Shown in pieces: positions 45,497 to 55,234 of a DNA stretch of 64,000 bases. The notes beneath the pieces are model-generated. The model was not told where the DNA came from. It made no database searches and saw only the letters and a program-made list of their open reading frames with translations. Source of the DNA: Pedobacter duraquae (GTDB lineage Bacteria > Bacteroidota > Bacteroidia > Sphingobacteriales > Sphingobacteriaceae). Positions within the stretch are counted from its first letter, which is position 1. Every line of letters starts with the position of its first letter. A program made the position numbers and the translations under genes. The stretch lies in assembly GCF_004362245.1 (NCBI RefSeq), contig NZ_SNWM01000001.1, positions 930,001-994,000 of the forward strand, written 5' to 3'.

Positions 45497-45947
45497 AATT
45501 AATTCAGTTTATTTGGTTTAAAATTGTATAAAGGGTCCCCATACCACTGGTTAAAGTAGTTTCTTGCACTGTGGCATAAATTGAAGAGAACAGCGTGTTA
45601 CACGCTATGTGGAAGTAATAATTGCCGCCGCATCCTCTGCTTATATTTGGTTTAAAAACTGGTTAGTCGCCGAAACAAATAAAAAGAACTTTCATGAAAG
45701 GCAGTTTCAGTATCTCCGCAAAAAATTGTAACATATTAACATAGTTGCGACAGGCCTGTTAGCAACACATCACTGAAAGTTTAGCTACAAATAACTAATA
45801 TTCAGATTATTAATTCAAAAACCACTAACAAAACCAACATTTCAAGGGTGTTAAAAACGGATTTTTGATGTTGAACAACTCAAAAACAAATAACAGATTA
45901 TCGCTGCATTTTTTATAAATTCAAATTGTATTTAACCAAATATAAAC
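45497..45947. promoter_or_regulatory. Divergent control region, SusC and AraC-type regulator
   Basis: 451 nt, the longest gene-free stretch. It holds AGCGTGT-T-ACACGCT (45592-45606), CTTTCATGAAAG (45689-45700), the palindrome ACAGGCCTGT (45750-45759) enclosed by GTTGC/GCAAC (45744-45748, 45762-45766), and TTTCAGT/ACTGAAA arms further out. CAAATAAA at 45676-45683 is one mismatch from an inverted -7 box for SusC. The long SusC leader may carry control by RNA structure. Confidence 0.5.
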
Positions 45948-46838
45948 ATGAAGGCTACCTTAAAGAAGGCTACTCCCAATCCGGAGCATTCTTTTAATAT
46001 CCATAAAGATATTGGACATGCAATAGCCAGTGCCTGGCATTATCATCCGGAGTGTGAACTTCTGGTAATCAAACGTACCTCAGGCACCTGCCTGATCGGC
46101 GATCATGTGGGCTCTTTTAAAAAGGGCGATGTATTTTTATTTGGCCCAAATTTACCGCATACTTTTAGGTGCGAACAGAAATACCTGGACAGGGCGGACG
46201 AAAAGGTTGGAGAAACGATCGTAGTATTATTTCAGAATGCCATCTGGGGTGAGGCCTTTTTAAGTCTTCCTGAGATGAGTCCTATCGTAAAACTTCTGCA
46301 CTCCAGCAAACTAGGCCTAAGGCTTAGGGGAGCGACAAAAAAAAAGGTAGCAAAGATTGCCGAAGAAATGCTGCTGGACTCTCCTTCCAGGAAGCTCATC
46401 AACCTTTTATCCGCATTGGAAGAGATCGCAAATTCGAAGGAATATGAATTTATTTCATCCAGTGGTTTTAACCCTGAAGTTAATCGTGTAGACCACAGCC
46501 GTATCAATGCTATTTTTGAATTTACTTTCACCAACTACCACCGTAAAGTGGTGTTGGAAGATGTGGCAGGACTTATTAATATGGGTAAGCATTCTTTTTG
46601 CAGGTACTTTAAATCTAAGACCAAGAAAACCTATATCCAGTTTCTCATGGAAGTGCGTATTGGCCATGCCTGCCGCTTGTTGGTTGAAGAAGAATATAAC
46701 ATGGCAGAAATTGGCTATGCATGCGGGTATAATAATATCTCCCATTTTTACCATCAGTTTAAAGCGCTGACCAAGAAAAATCCACTCGACTACAGACAGA
46801 GCTACCTTAAAACAGAAGCGCTGAAAGTGGCAATTTAG
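45948..46838 (+). CDS. AraC-family transcriptional regulator with cupin sensor domain
   Basis: A 296-residue regulator. The N-terminal cupin-like sensor includes SAWHYHPECELLVIKRTSGTCLIGDHVGSFKKGDVFLFGPNLPHTFRC. The C-terminal AraC domain at about residues 190-290 has LEDVAGLINMGKHSFCRYFKSKTKKTYIQFLMEVRIGHACRLL and MAEIGYACGYNNISHFYHQFKALTKKNPLDYR. It is the first gene before the pentonate operon, 149 nt upstream, and is divergent from SusC, so either or both are likely targets. A sugar or sugar acid ligand is expected. Confidence 0.9.
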   Translation: MKATLKKATPNPEHSFNIHKDIGHAIASAWHYHPECELLVIKRTSGTCLIGDHVGSFKKGDVFLFGPNLPHTFRCEQKYLDRADEKVGETIVVLFQNAIWGEAFLSLPEMSPIVKLLHSSKLGLRLRGATKKKVAKIAEEMLLDSPSRKLINLLSALEEIANSKEYEFISSSGFNPEVNRVDHSRINAIFEFTFTNYHRKVVLEDVAGLINMGKHSFCRYFKSKTKKTYIQFLMEVRIGHACRLLVEEEYNMAEIGYACGYNNISHFYHQFKALTKKNPLDYRQSYLKTEALKVAI

Positions 46839-46867
46839 CATTTTAGTATCGACGCATTTTTTTGTAC

Positions 46868-46882
46868 TATCTTAACAAGATA
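46868..46882. promoter_or_regulatory. Inverted repeat upstream of the pentonate operon
   Basis: TATCTT-AAC-AAGATA, 6-bp perfect arms, 105 nt before the ATG at 46988. A weak -7 match TACATTTC lies at 46904-46911, so the repeat would sit just upstream of a promoter. Confidence 0.35.
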
Positions 46883-46987
46883 TATCCAAAAAACGCCTTC
46901 AAGTACATTTCCAGAGCTTTACAAGGATGAGCTCGTGTTAAAATGAATCAATAAATCATAACTTCATCCAACGAAGACTAACCATTT

Positions 46988-47830
46988 ATGATGAGAATTT
47001 ACAACACGTTGCAAGGAATTGTTATACACCATGAGCACCAGTATTTCTTAGCTCAGACAGCGGACTGGGCCACCTTTATTAACCGTAAAAATCTTTTTGA
47101 CGCTATTGTTGATGACCTACAGGAATTATCGGCAGACCGCCATCTGGAAGAACTGATTGATTCATCTTTATTAGCACCGATACAGCACCAGGAAATATGG
47201 GCATCCGGGGTTACCTATTACCGGAGTCGTGAGGCACGGGTTAAAGAATCTCAGGATGCCCAGGGCGGCGACTTCTACAATAAAGTTTATGATGCCGAGA
47301 GGCCCGAGCTTTTTTTCAAAGCTATTGCCCATCGAACTGTTGGCCCGGGTGGCCATGTTCGCATCCGTAAGGACTCGAACTGGAACGTACCAGAGCCAGA
47401 GTTAACCCTGTTCATTTGTTCGGCTGGTACGATCGAGGGATATACCGTAGGAAACGACATGTCTTCCAGGGATATCGAAGGTGAAAATCCGCTGTACCTG
47501 CCCCAGGCGAAATCATACACAGGTGCCGCGGCATTGGGGCCCTGCCTGTTGGTGCAGAAAGAGCCAATAGATCCAAACACCAATATCGGCATTGAAATTA
47601 TCCGGGATACAGCAGTATTGTTCTCTGAAGTCATTTCTATCAATCAAATGAAGCGTAGCCATACTGAACTTGTCGATTACCTGTTCAGAGAATTGGATTT
47701 TCCACACGGCGTATATTTAATGACGGGTACCGGTATTATTCCCGCCGACGACTTTACGCTGCTTGGTGGCGACATCATCAACATTAACATTGCCGGAATC
47801 GGCACACTTACAAATACCGTTGCATCATGA
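46988..47830 (+). CDS. FAH-family 2-keto-3-deoxypentonate dehydratase (XylX-like)
   Basis: A 280-residue protein of the fumarylacetoacetate hydrolase fold. The metal-binding Glu pair and surrounding motif read [13 protein letters not shown], with [24 protein letters not shown] in the active-site region and [21 protein letters not shown] at the end. In Caulobacter XylX, a family member, converts 2-keto-3-deoxyxylonate to 2-oxoglutarate semialdehyde. The neighbouring pentonate dehydratase and semialdehyde dehydrogenase fit that step. Some relatives hydrolyse diketo acids, so activity is inferred. Its stop overlaps the next start by 4 nt. Confidence 0.8.
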   Translation: MMRIYNTLQGIVIHHEHQYFLAQTADWATFINRKNLFDAIVDDLQELSADRHLEELIDSSLLAPIQHQEIWASGVTYYRSREARVKESQDAQGGDFYNKVYDAERPELFFKAIAHRTVGPGGHVRIRKDSNWNVPEPELTLFICSAGTIEGYTVGNDMSSRDIEGENPLYLPQAKSYTGAAALGPCLLVQKEPIDPNTNIGIEIIRDTAVLFSEVISINQMKRSHTELVDYLFRELDFPHGVYLMTGTGIIPADDFTLLGGDIININIAGIGTLTNTVAS

Positions 47831-49407
47831 ATTTTGGAGAAAATATAATCGGTTTTAGCGGCTCAGGTTGCGGAACTGATGTAATCAGATCTGTCGATCC
47901 CACAACCGGCAATCAGTCGGGCGATTTTTTTGTTGCCACACAGGCCGAAGTAGATCAGGCTGGACAAAAGGCATCTGAAGCGTTTCAGGTATACCGTAAA
48001 AAAACAGGTCTGGAAAAAGCACGCTTCCTAGAGGCTATTGCGGACGAAATTATTGCCATCGGCGATGAGTTGATCATTGTTTGTAGTCGTGAATCCGGGC
48101 TTCCTGGCGGGCGGATAACAGGAGAACGTGGGCGCACTACGGGGCAATTACGGATGTTTGCAGCGCTTTTGAAAGAAGGTTCGTGGCTGGGTGCCCGTAT
48201 AGAAACCGCAGATCCAGGACGCCTGCCCCTGCCCAAACCAGATATCCGATCTATGCAGATTGCCTTAGGCCCGGTAGTGGTTTTTGGTGCAAGTAACTTC
48301 CCGCTGGCTTTTTCAGTAGCTGGGGGTGATACTTCTTCGGCGTTGGCAGCGGGCTGCAGTGTAATTGTAAAGGCGCATCCCGCACATCCGGAAACGAGCT
48401 GGTTAATTGGCAGGGCGATACAAAAAGCAGCTAAGTCAACAGACATGCCAGATGGCGTATTTTCACTTTTATTTGGTGACGGTCCCGTTTTAGGCGGTCA
48501 GCTGGTGCAGCAACCCGAGGTCAAAGCTATCGCATTTACAGGCTCTTTTGCCGCTGGTAAAGCCATCTTTGATCTGGCCGCACGGCGCCCGATCCCTATT
48601 CCTGTTTATGCAGAAATGGGAAGCACGAACCCGGTTTTTATACTTCCCGAGGCCTTAAAACATCAGGCAGATCATCTTGCAAAAGGATTTTCAGCATCCG
48701 TAACCCTGGGCGTAGGCCAGTTCTGTACCAACCCCGGATTGCTGATTTATGAGGATGATGAAAGTGCAGTTGTATTTTTAGACCATTTGGCATCAGAATT
48801 TAGTCAAACTAGTGGCGGTGTAATGCTGACGTCCAATATATACGATGCTTACACCAGAGGTGTGGAAAGCCGTACCGGCTTGCATGGAGTAGAGTTATTC
48901 ACACGGGGAGCGGCTACTGATCATAAAAATACTGCAGAACCTATGCTCTTCAAAATTAGCGGAGAAACATTCGAGGCACAGCCCGAGCTGGCAGAGGAAG
49001 TGTTCGGTCCAACGAGCGTTGCTGTGGAAGCTAAGTCGAAAGAAGAACTGTTAAACATCGCCAGGGGTCTGAGTGGAAACTTGACAGCAACCGTACACGG
49101 AACGCCGGTCGATCTGGAGGAATATAAGTTGCTGCTGGAGATTTTAGAGCAGAAAGTTGGGCGGATCCTGATTAACGGATATCCTACGGGCGTAGAGGTT
49201 TGTTCAGCGATGGTGCATGGCGGGCCCTATCCTGCTACAACAGATTCCAGAAGCACATCTGTTGGTACCGCAGCCATAGAACGCTTTACCAGGCCTGTTT
49301 GTTACCAGAACATGCCTGACGCCCTGCTTCCCGAAGCACTCAAGGATGCAAATCCACTGCACATCTGGCGGTTGATTAATGGATCGCAAAGCAAAGAAAT
49401 CATTTAA
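47827..49407 (+). CDS. 2-oxoglutarate semialdehyde dehydrogenase (NADP-type aldehyde dehydrogenase)
   Basis: Cytoplasmic aldehyde dehydrogenase of 526 residues, oxidising 2-oxoglutarate semialdehyde to 2-oxoglutarate. Catalytic Cys is in [13 protein letters not shown] and catalytic Glu in [11 protein letters not shown]; cofactor and oxyanion segments are [33 protein letters not shown] and [16 protein letters not shown]. This long, N-terminally distinct form is the KGSADH group found in pentose and hydroxyproline pathways. The ATG overlaps the upstream stop. Pathway role is strongly supported by both neighbours. Confidence 0.88.
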   Translation: MNFGENIIGFSGSGCGTDVIRSVDPTTGNQSGDFFVATQAEVDQAGQKASEAFQVYRKKTGLEKARFLEAIADEIIAIGDELIIVCSRESGLPGGRITGERGRTTGQLRMFAALLKEGSWLGARIETADPGRLPLPKPDIRSMQIALGPVVVFGASNFPLAFSVAGGDTSSALAAGCSVIVKAHPAHPETSWLIGRAIQKAAKSTDMPDGVFSLLFGDGPVLGGQLVQQPEVKAIAFTGSFAAGKAIFDLAARRPIPIPVYAEMGSTNPVFILPEALKHQADHLAKGFSASVTLGVGQFCTNPGLLIYEDDESAVVFLDHLASEFSQTSGGVMLTSNIYDAYTRGVESRTGLHGVELFTRGAATDHKNTAEPMLFKISGETFEAQPELAEEVFGPTSVAVEAKSKEELLNIARGLSGNLTATVHGTPVDLEEYKLLLEILEQKVGRILINGYPTGVEVCSAMVHGGPYPATTDSRSTSVGTAAIERFTRPVCYQNMPDALLPEALKDANPLHIWRLINGSQSKEII

Positions 49408-49430
49408 AAATACAATAGCACAGCTACACA

Positions 49431-51146
49431 ATGGGTACATATAGAAGTTCCGACTGGTTTGGAAAAAAGGATAAAATGGGTCTTGTTTACAGAAGCTGGA
49501 TGAAAAACCAGGGAATGCCCGAAGATATGTTTGACGGCCGACCGGTTATTGGCATTTGCAATACCTGGTCTGAGCTCACGCCATGCAACGCCCACTTGCG
49601 AGATATCGCAGAAAGTGTGCGTCGTGGGGTACTTGAAGCCGGTGGCTTTCCCTTAGAATTCCCCATCATGTCTTTAGGAGAAACACTCCTGAAGCCTACA
49701 GCTATGCTTTTCAGGAATCTGGCGAGTATGGATGCCGAAGAATCCATACGTGGCAACCCCATAGACGGCGTGGTTTTGTTAACGGGTTGTGATAAAACAA
49801 CGCCCTCTACCTTGATGGGCGCTGCAAGTGTTGATCTTCCGACAATTGTTGTGCCCGGAGGGCCAATGTTGAACGGGAAATACAAAGGTCAGGATATTGG
49901 GTCTGGCACAAGCGCCTGGAAGTTTACCGAAGAATTGAAGAAGGGTAATATCACCTATGAAGAATATGAAGAGGTGGAGAGCTGCATGTCGCGCAGTCCG
50001 GGACACTGCATGACCATGGGAACTGCATCAACAATGGCCTGCATGGCAGAGTCGTTGGGCATGACGCTTACTGGTGGGGCTGCAATACCCGCGGTTGATG
50101 CGCGGAGGAAGCGACTTGCGCAATTATCTGGCCGGAGGATCGTAGAAATGGTAAAAGAAGATCTGCGGATGTCAAAAATATTAACACGCAACGCCTTCGA
50201 GAATGCGATTAAAATAAATGCGGCCATTGGCGGATCATCCAACTTCATTATCCACCTGACAGCGATCGCCGGAAGAATTGGTGTTCCGTTGAATTTAGAC
50301 GATTTCGATGACATAGGCAGTAAAATCCCCTTATTGGTAAATCTGATGCCTTCAGGAAAATTTCTCATGGAAGACTTCTATTATGCTGGAGGCGTGCCGG
50401 CTGTAATCAAACAGATGCAGTCCATCTTAAAAACGGACACCATTACGGTAAGTGGAAAAACCCATGCCGAAAACATATCAAATGGGGGCGTTAATTATAA
50501 CGAAGAGGTGATTTATGCATTAGAAAATCCCATCATTGTTGAAGCGGGTATTACTGTACTCAAAGGGAATCTCGCCATAAATGGAGCAGTGATCAAACCA
50601 TCTGCAGCAACGCCCAGCCTCATGCAACATCGCGGTCGTGCAGTCGTATTTGAGGATATCGAGGACTACCACTTACGGATTGATGATCCCGATCTTGACA
50701 TTGATGAAAGTTGCGTGATGGTTCTGAAAACTGTGGGACCAGTGGGATACCCGGGAATGCCGGAAGTAGGTAATATGACGCTGCCAAAAAAACTGCTTGA
50801 TCAGGGAGTTACCGATATGGTCCGGATTTCTGACGGGCGGATGAGCGGCACGGCTTATGGGACTGTAGTGCTCCACGTATCGCCAGAATCCGCCATTGGT
50901 GGCAACCTGGGGCTGGTACAAAACGGGGATTTTATAGCGCTAGATGTGGCTAATAAAAGCATCCATCTGGAGGTTAGCGATGAAGAGCTTGCGCTGAGAA
51001 GAAGTAACTGGGTAGCACCAGCTGCCGTTGCCGCACGTGGCTATGTTAACATGTACATTAACCATGTGCAGCAGGCCGATAAAGGTGCCGACTTAGATTT
51101 TCTGGTTGGCGGATCAGGATCAAAAGTTACTAGAGATTCACATTAA
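49431..51146 (+). CDS. IlvD/Edd-family pentonate dehydratase (L-arabinonate/D-xylonate type)
   Basis: A 571-residue [2Fe-2S] dehydratase converting a pentonate to 2-keto-3-deoxypentonate. Likely cluster ligands are C52 (ELTPCN), C120 (LTGCDKTTPS) and C193 (SPGHCMTMG). Their spacing (68 and 73 residues) equals that I recall for the structurally known L-arabinonate dehydratase of Rhizobium (C59, C127, C200). The catalytic Ser is in DGRMSGTAYGT. It begins RSSDWFGKKDKMGLVYRSWMKNQG, typical for the sugar-acid branch and unlike dihydroxyacid dehydratase IlvD. L-arabinonate and D-xylonate cannot be distinguished by eye. Confidence 0.88.
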   Translation: MGTYRSSDWFGKKDKMGLVYRSWMKNQGMPEDMFDGRPVIGICNTWSELTPCNAHLRDIAESVRRGVLEAGGFPLEFPIMSLGETLLKPTAMLFRNLASMDAEESIRGNPIDGVVLLTGCDKTTPSTLMGAASVDLPTIVVPGGPMLNGKYKGQDIGSGTSAWKFTEELKKGNITYEEYEEVESCMSRSPGHCMTMGTASTMACMAESLGMTLTGGAAIPAVDARRKRLAQLSGRRIVEMVKEDLRMSKILTRNAFENAIKINAAIGGSSNFIIHLTAIAGRIGVPLNLDDFDDIGSKIPLLVNLMPSGKFLMEDFYYAGGVPAVIKQMQSILKTDTITVSGKTHAENISNGGVNYNEEVIYALENPIIVEAGITVLKGNLAINGAVIKPSAATPSLMQHRGRAVVFEDIEDYHLRIDDPDLDIDESCVMVLKTVGPVGYPGMPEVGNMTLPKKLLDQGVTDMVRISDGRMSGTAYGTVVLHVSPESAIGGNLGLVQNGDFIALDVANKSIHLEVSDEELALRRSNWVAPAAVAARGYVNMYINHVQQADKGADLDFLVGGSGSKVTRDSH

Positions 51147-51151
51147 CAACC

Positions 51152-52468
51152 ATGTCAATCCTGATTTTATTTGCTTGCATTGTTACCCTTATCCTCCTGA
51201 TTACCTGGGGAAAGGTAAGCACTTTTTTGGCTTTTTTATTGGTTTCGATAGTAGCTGCTCTACTGCTGGGCATGCCGATGCATGATCTGCCAAAAGCAAT
51301 CAGTAAAGGTTTAGGCGACACACTGGGATCTCTGGTGATCATTATTGTGCTGGGTGCCATGCTGGGCAAACTTGTAGCCTTTAGCGGCGCAGCACAAAAG
51401 ATCGCTGGCGTGCTGAAGCATACCTTCGGCTATAAGTATGTTACCTGGGCCATGTCTATCACCGGGTTTATTGTTGGTATTCCGCTATTTTACAATGTTG
51501 GCTTTGTATTGCTGATTCCGATCATCTTTTCTGTGGCGGCCAATTACAAATTACCGTTGGTCTACGTAGGTTTACCTATGCTTGCTTCCTTATCTGTGAT
51601 GCATGGATTTGTCCCACCCCACCCTTCGGCTATGGCCCTTGCCATCCAATTTCACGCTGATCTGGTCAGGACGTTTCTTTATGGAATACTGGTAGCCATT
51701 CCTGCAATTGTGCTCGCTGGTCCTATATTCGCTTTGACACTGCGCAGGATGCAGGGCAAACCAACGCTGGTTTTTCCAGATGCTCAGGTGGCTGATGGAG
51801 AACCGCCTGGAATAGGAATCAGCCTTTTCTCCGCCCTATTGCCAGTGCTCATTATTGGTACTGCACATATTGTAGCTGGACTATGTGCTGTTGGTAGTCC
51901 ATTGCAGACTATGACCAGTTTTATTGCAGAGCCTATTATTGCTATGGTGTTCACCATTTGTATTGCGACTTACACATTGGGCATTGCTATGGGCAAGCGG
52001 CTGAGTACAGTCATGACGATTTACGCAGATGCCGTGAAGGATATCGCGATGATCTTGTTGATTATTGGGAGTGCAGGGATTATGAAACAGGTATTTCTGG
52101 AAACGGGCGTGAGTACAACGCTGGCAGCAAACTTACAGGGGTTAAACCTTCCTCCTCTACTTCTGGCCTGGCTCATTACTGCGGTATTGCGCTTATGCCT
52201 GGGCTCGGCCACTGTAGCCGGACTTACAGCCGCAGGAATTGTATATCCATTACTTACCCACGGTAGTGTAAATCCGAGTTTGATGGTGCTCGCTGTGGGA
52301 GCTGGCAGCCTGTTTTGCTCCCATGTAAATGACACATCATTTTGGCTGTTTAAAGAGTACTTCGGTCTATCAATGAAACAGACATTTTTGTCGTGGTCTT
52401 TAATGGAAACTTTGGTATCCATTATTGGATTGATCGGCATCTTACTATTGAACCTAATCATTAAATAA
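51152..52468 (+). CDS. GntP-family sugar-acid:H+ symporter
   Basis: Inner-membrane permease of 438 residues with about 12 hydrophobic segments. GntP signatures include LGDTLGSLVIIIVLGAMLGKLVAFSGAAQKIA, SITGFIVGIPLFYNVGFVLLIPIIF, MHGFVPPHPSAMALAIQF and FCSHVNDTSFWLFKEYFGLSMKQTFLSWS. The family imports gluconate and related sugar acids. It starts 5 nt after the dehydratase gene, so the operon seems built to take up a preformed pentonate or similar acid. Exact substrate is inferred from the operon. Confidence 0.9.
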   Translation: MSILILFACIVTLILLITWGKVSTFLAFLLVSIVAALLLGMPMHDLPKAISKGLGDTLGSLVIIIVLGAMLGKLVAFSGAAQKIAGVLKHTFGYKYVTWAMSITGFIVGIPLFYNVGFVLLIPIIFSVAANYKLPLVYVGLPMLASLSVMHGFVPPHPSAMALAIQFHADLVRTFLYGILVAIPAIVLAGPIFALTLRRMQGKPTLVFPDAQVADGEPPGIGISLFSALLPVLIIGTAHIVAGLCAVGSPLQTMTSFIAEPIIAMVFTICIATYTLGIAMGKRLSTVMTIYADAVKDIAMILLIIGSAGIMKQVFLETGVSTTLAANLQGLNLPPLLLAWLITAVLRLCLGSATVAGLTAAGIVYPLLTHGSVNPSLMVLAVGAGSLFCSHVNDTSFWLFKEYFGLSMKQTFLSWSLMETLVSIIGLIGILLLNLIIK

Positions 52469-52686
52469 CATGATATATCTAACCATTGCTACTAATAGCA
52501 GCTGACGCTCAAACTACCCTTAAACGCAGATCTAACTCCGCAACGAACATTTGTTGATGTATTTAAACGAAATCTCGCATCGTTTGCGCATTAAACTGCA
52601 GAATTTAGCGCAGCATTCAAGGATTAGTCAAATCAACTTTTCCCTTCCTCTGTAAAAAACAAGCAACCAAATATAACATCCATTAA

Positions 52687-53841
<1,155 letters not shown>

Positions 53842-53856
53842 CTGAAGACAAGTTTC

Positions 53857-55197
53857 ATGAAATATTTTAAGAACGCTTTACTAATTGTGGGTTTAATAAC
53901 TGGAGTGGCTATTTCTGCATTTGCTCAAAATCCACTGATTATGGATCAGTTTACGGCTGACCCTTCGGCCCGTGTTTTTGGCGACAAGGTGTACATTTAC
54001 CCCTCACACGACATTATTGCCACCCCGGGAAAAGGACGTGCGGGCTGGTTTAATATGGCCGACTACCACGTATTTTCTTCGGGCAACCTAACCAACTGGA
54101 CGGATCATGGTGTGATTGTAAACCAGAATAAAGTGAATTGGGCAGATTCAACTGCCTATGCCATGTGGGCACCAGACTGTATCGAACGGAATGGTAAATA
54201 TTACTTCTATTTCCCTGCCGTTTTAAAACCTGGTACTGGAAAAGGGTTTGGCATCGGCGTAGCAGTAGCCGATCATCCCTACGGGCCATTTGTTGCCAGG
54301 ACGGAGCCAATTAAAGGTGTATCTGGCATAGACCCGAATGTCTTTATCGATAAAGATGGCCAGGCTTACATTTACTATGCACAAGGAAACATCTACGGAG
54401 CAAAATTAAAAGAGAATATGGTGGATCTGGCTTCGGAGCCAAAGATTTTAGGGAATCTTCCCGATAAGGGATTAAAAGAAGGTCCTTATCTTTTTGAGCG
54501 TAAGGGCATCTATTACCTGACTTATCCGCATGTAGAAAATAAAACTGAACGCTTAGAATACGGCATGTCAAACAGCCCAATGGGGCCATTCAAATTTGCT
54601 GGGGTGATTATGAAAGAAACACCAAATTGCTGGACTAATCACCATTCTATGCTTGAATTTAAGGGACAATGGTACTTATTTTATCATAGCAATGACCTCT
54701 CTCCAAACTTTGACAAAAACCGGTCTATCCGGGCAGACAGTTTATTTTTTAATGCTGATGGAACAATCAGGGAGGTGATCCCGACCTTACGTGGTGTGGG
54801 CATTACGCCTGCAAAAAGCCAAATTGAGGTAGACAGGTATAGTAACATCAGCAAGGATGGGGCAGTTGTTAACGCTATCGACACCTCCAACCGGATGAAA
54901 GGCTGGAAAATAGAGCTCAGCAAACAGGGTGCGTGGGTTCGCTATAATGCTGTAGACTTTGGCGCAAAGCCGCTCAAGAGCTTTAGCCTGATGGCTTCGT
55001 CGCCGGAAAACAGTAGTGTAGAAATACGACTAGACAATATCGGAGGTACTTTAATTGGCACAGCGAACATATCAAAAGGCACCGGCTGGAAGATTACCAC
55101 ATCAAATTTATTGAAGAAGCCAACTGGCAAACATGATCTTTTTATTTTATTAAAGGATGCTGGTCAGATTAGTGTGGACTGGCTAAAGTTCAATTAA
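53857..55197 (+). CDS. GH43 glycosidase with C-terminal CBM6-like module
   Basis: A 446-residue secreted arabinofuranosidase/xylosidase-type enzyme. A signal peptide (ending ISAFAQ) precedes the five-bladed propeller: catalytic base Asp in FTADPSARVFGDKVYIY, pKa-tuning Asp in IDPNVFIDKDGQAYIYYAQG and acid Glu in KEGPYLFERKGIYYLTYPH. From about residue 320 a beta-sandwich resembling CBM6 follows (WVRYNAVDFGAKPLKSF, SVEIRLDNIGG). It is 15 nt downstream of the esterase gene. Substrate, arabinoxylan side chain or xylo-oligosaccharide, is inferred from the cluster. Confidence 0.9.
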   Translation: MKYFKNALLIVGLITGVAISAFAQNPLIMDQFTADPSARVFGDKVYIYPSHDIIATPGKGRAGWFNMADYHVFSSGNLTNWTDHGVIVNQNKVNWADSTAYAMWAPDCIERNGKYYFYFPAVLKPGTGKGFGIGVAVADHPYGPFVARTEPIKGVSGIDPNVFIDKDGQAYIYYAQGNIYGAKLKENMVDLASEPKILGNLPDKGLKEGPYLFERKGIYYLTYPHVENKTERLEYGMSNSPMGPFKFAGVIMKETPNCWTNHHSMLEFKGQWYLFYHSNDLSPNFDKNRSIRADSLFFNADGTIREVIPTLRGVGITPAKSQIEVDRYSNISKDGAVVNAIDTSNRMKGWKIELSKQGAWVRYNAVDFGAKPLKSFSLMASSPENSSVEIRLDNIGGTLIGTANISKGTGWKITTSNLLKKPTGKHDLFILLKDAGQISVDWLKFN

Positions 55198-55234
55198 AAA
55201 CAGCTATAAAATCCTGTAAACGAATCAGGCAATT

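Noticed and set aside
47985..48446. Minus-strand frame of 153 codons within the aldehyde dehydrogenase gene
   Set aside because: Antisense to a conserved catalytic gene; low-complexity Pro/Arg/Ser composition and no motif.
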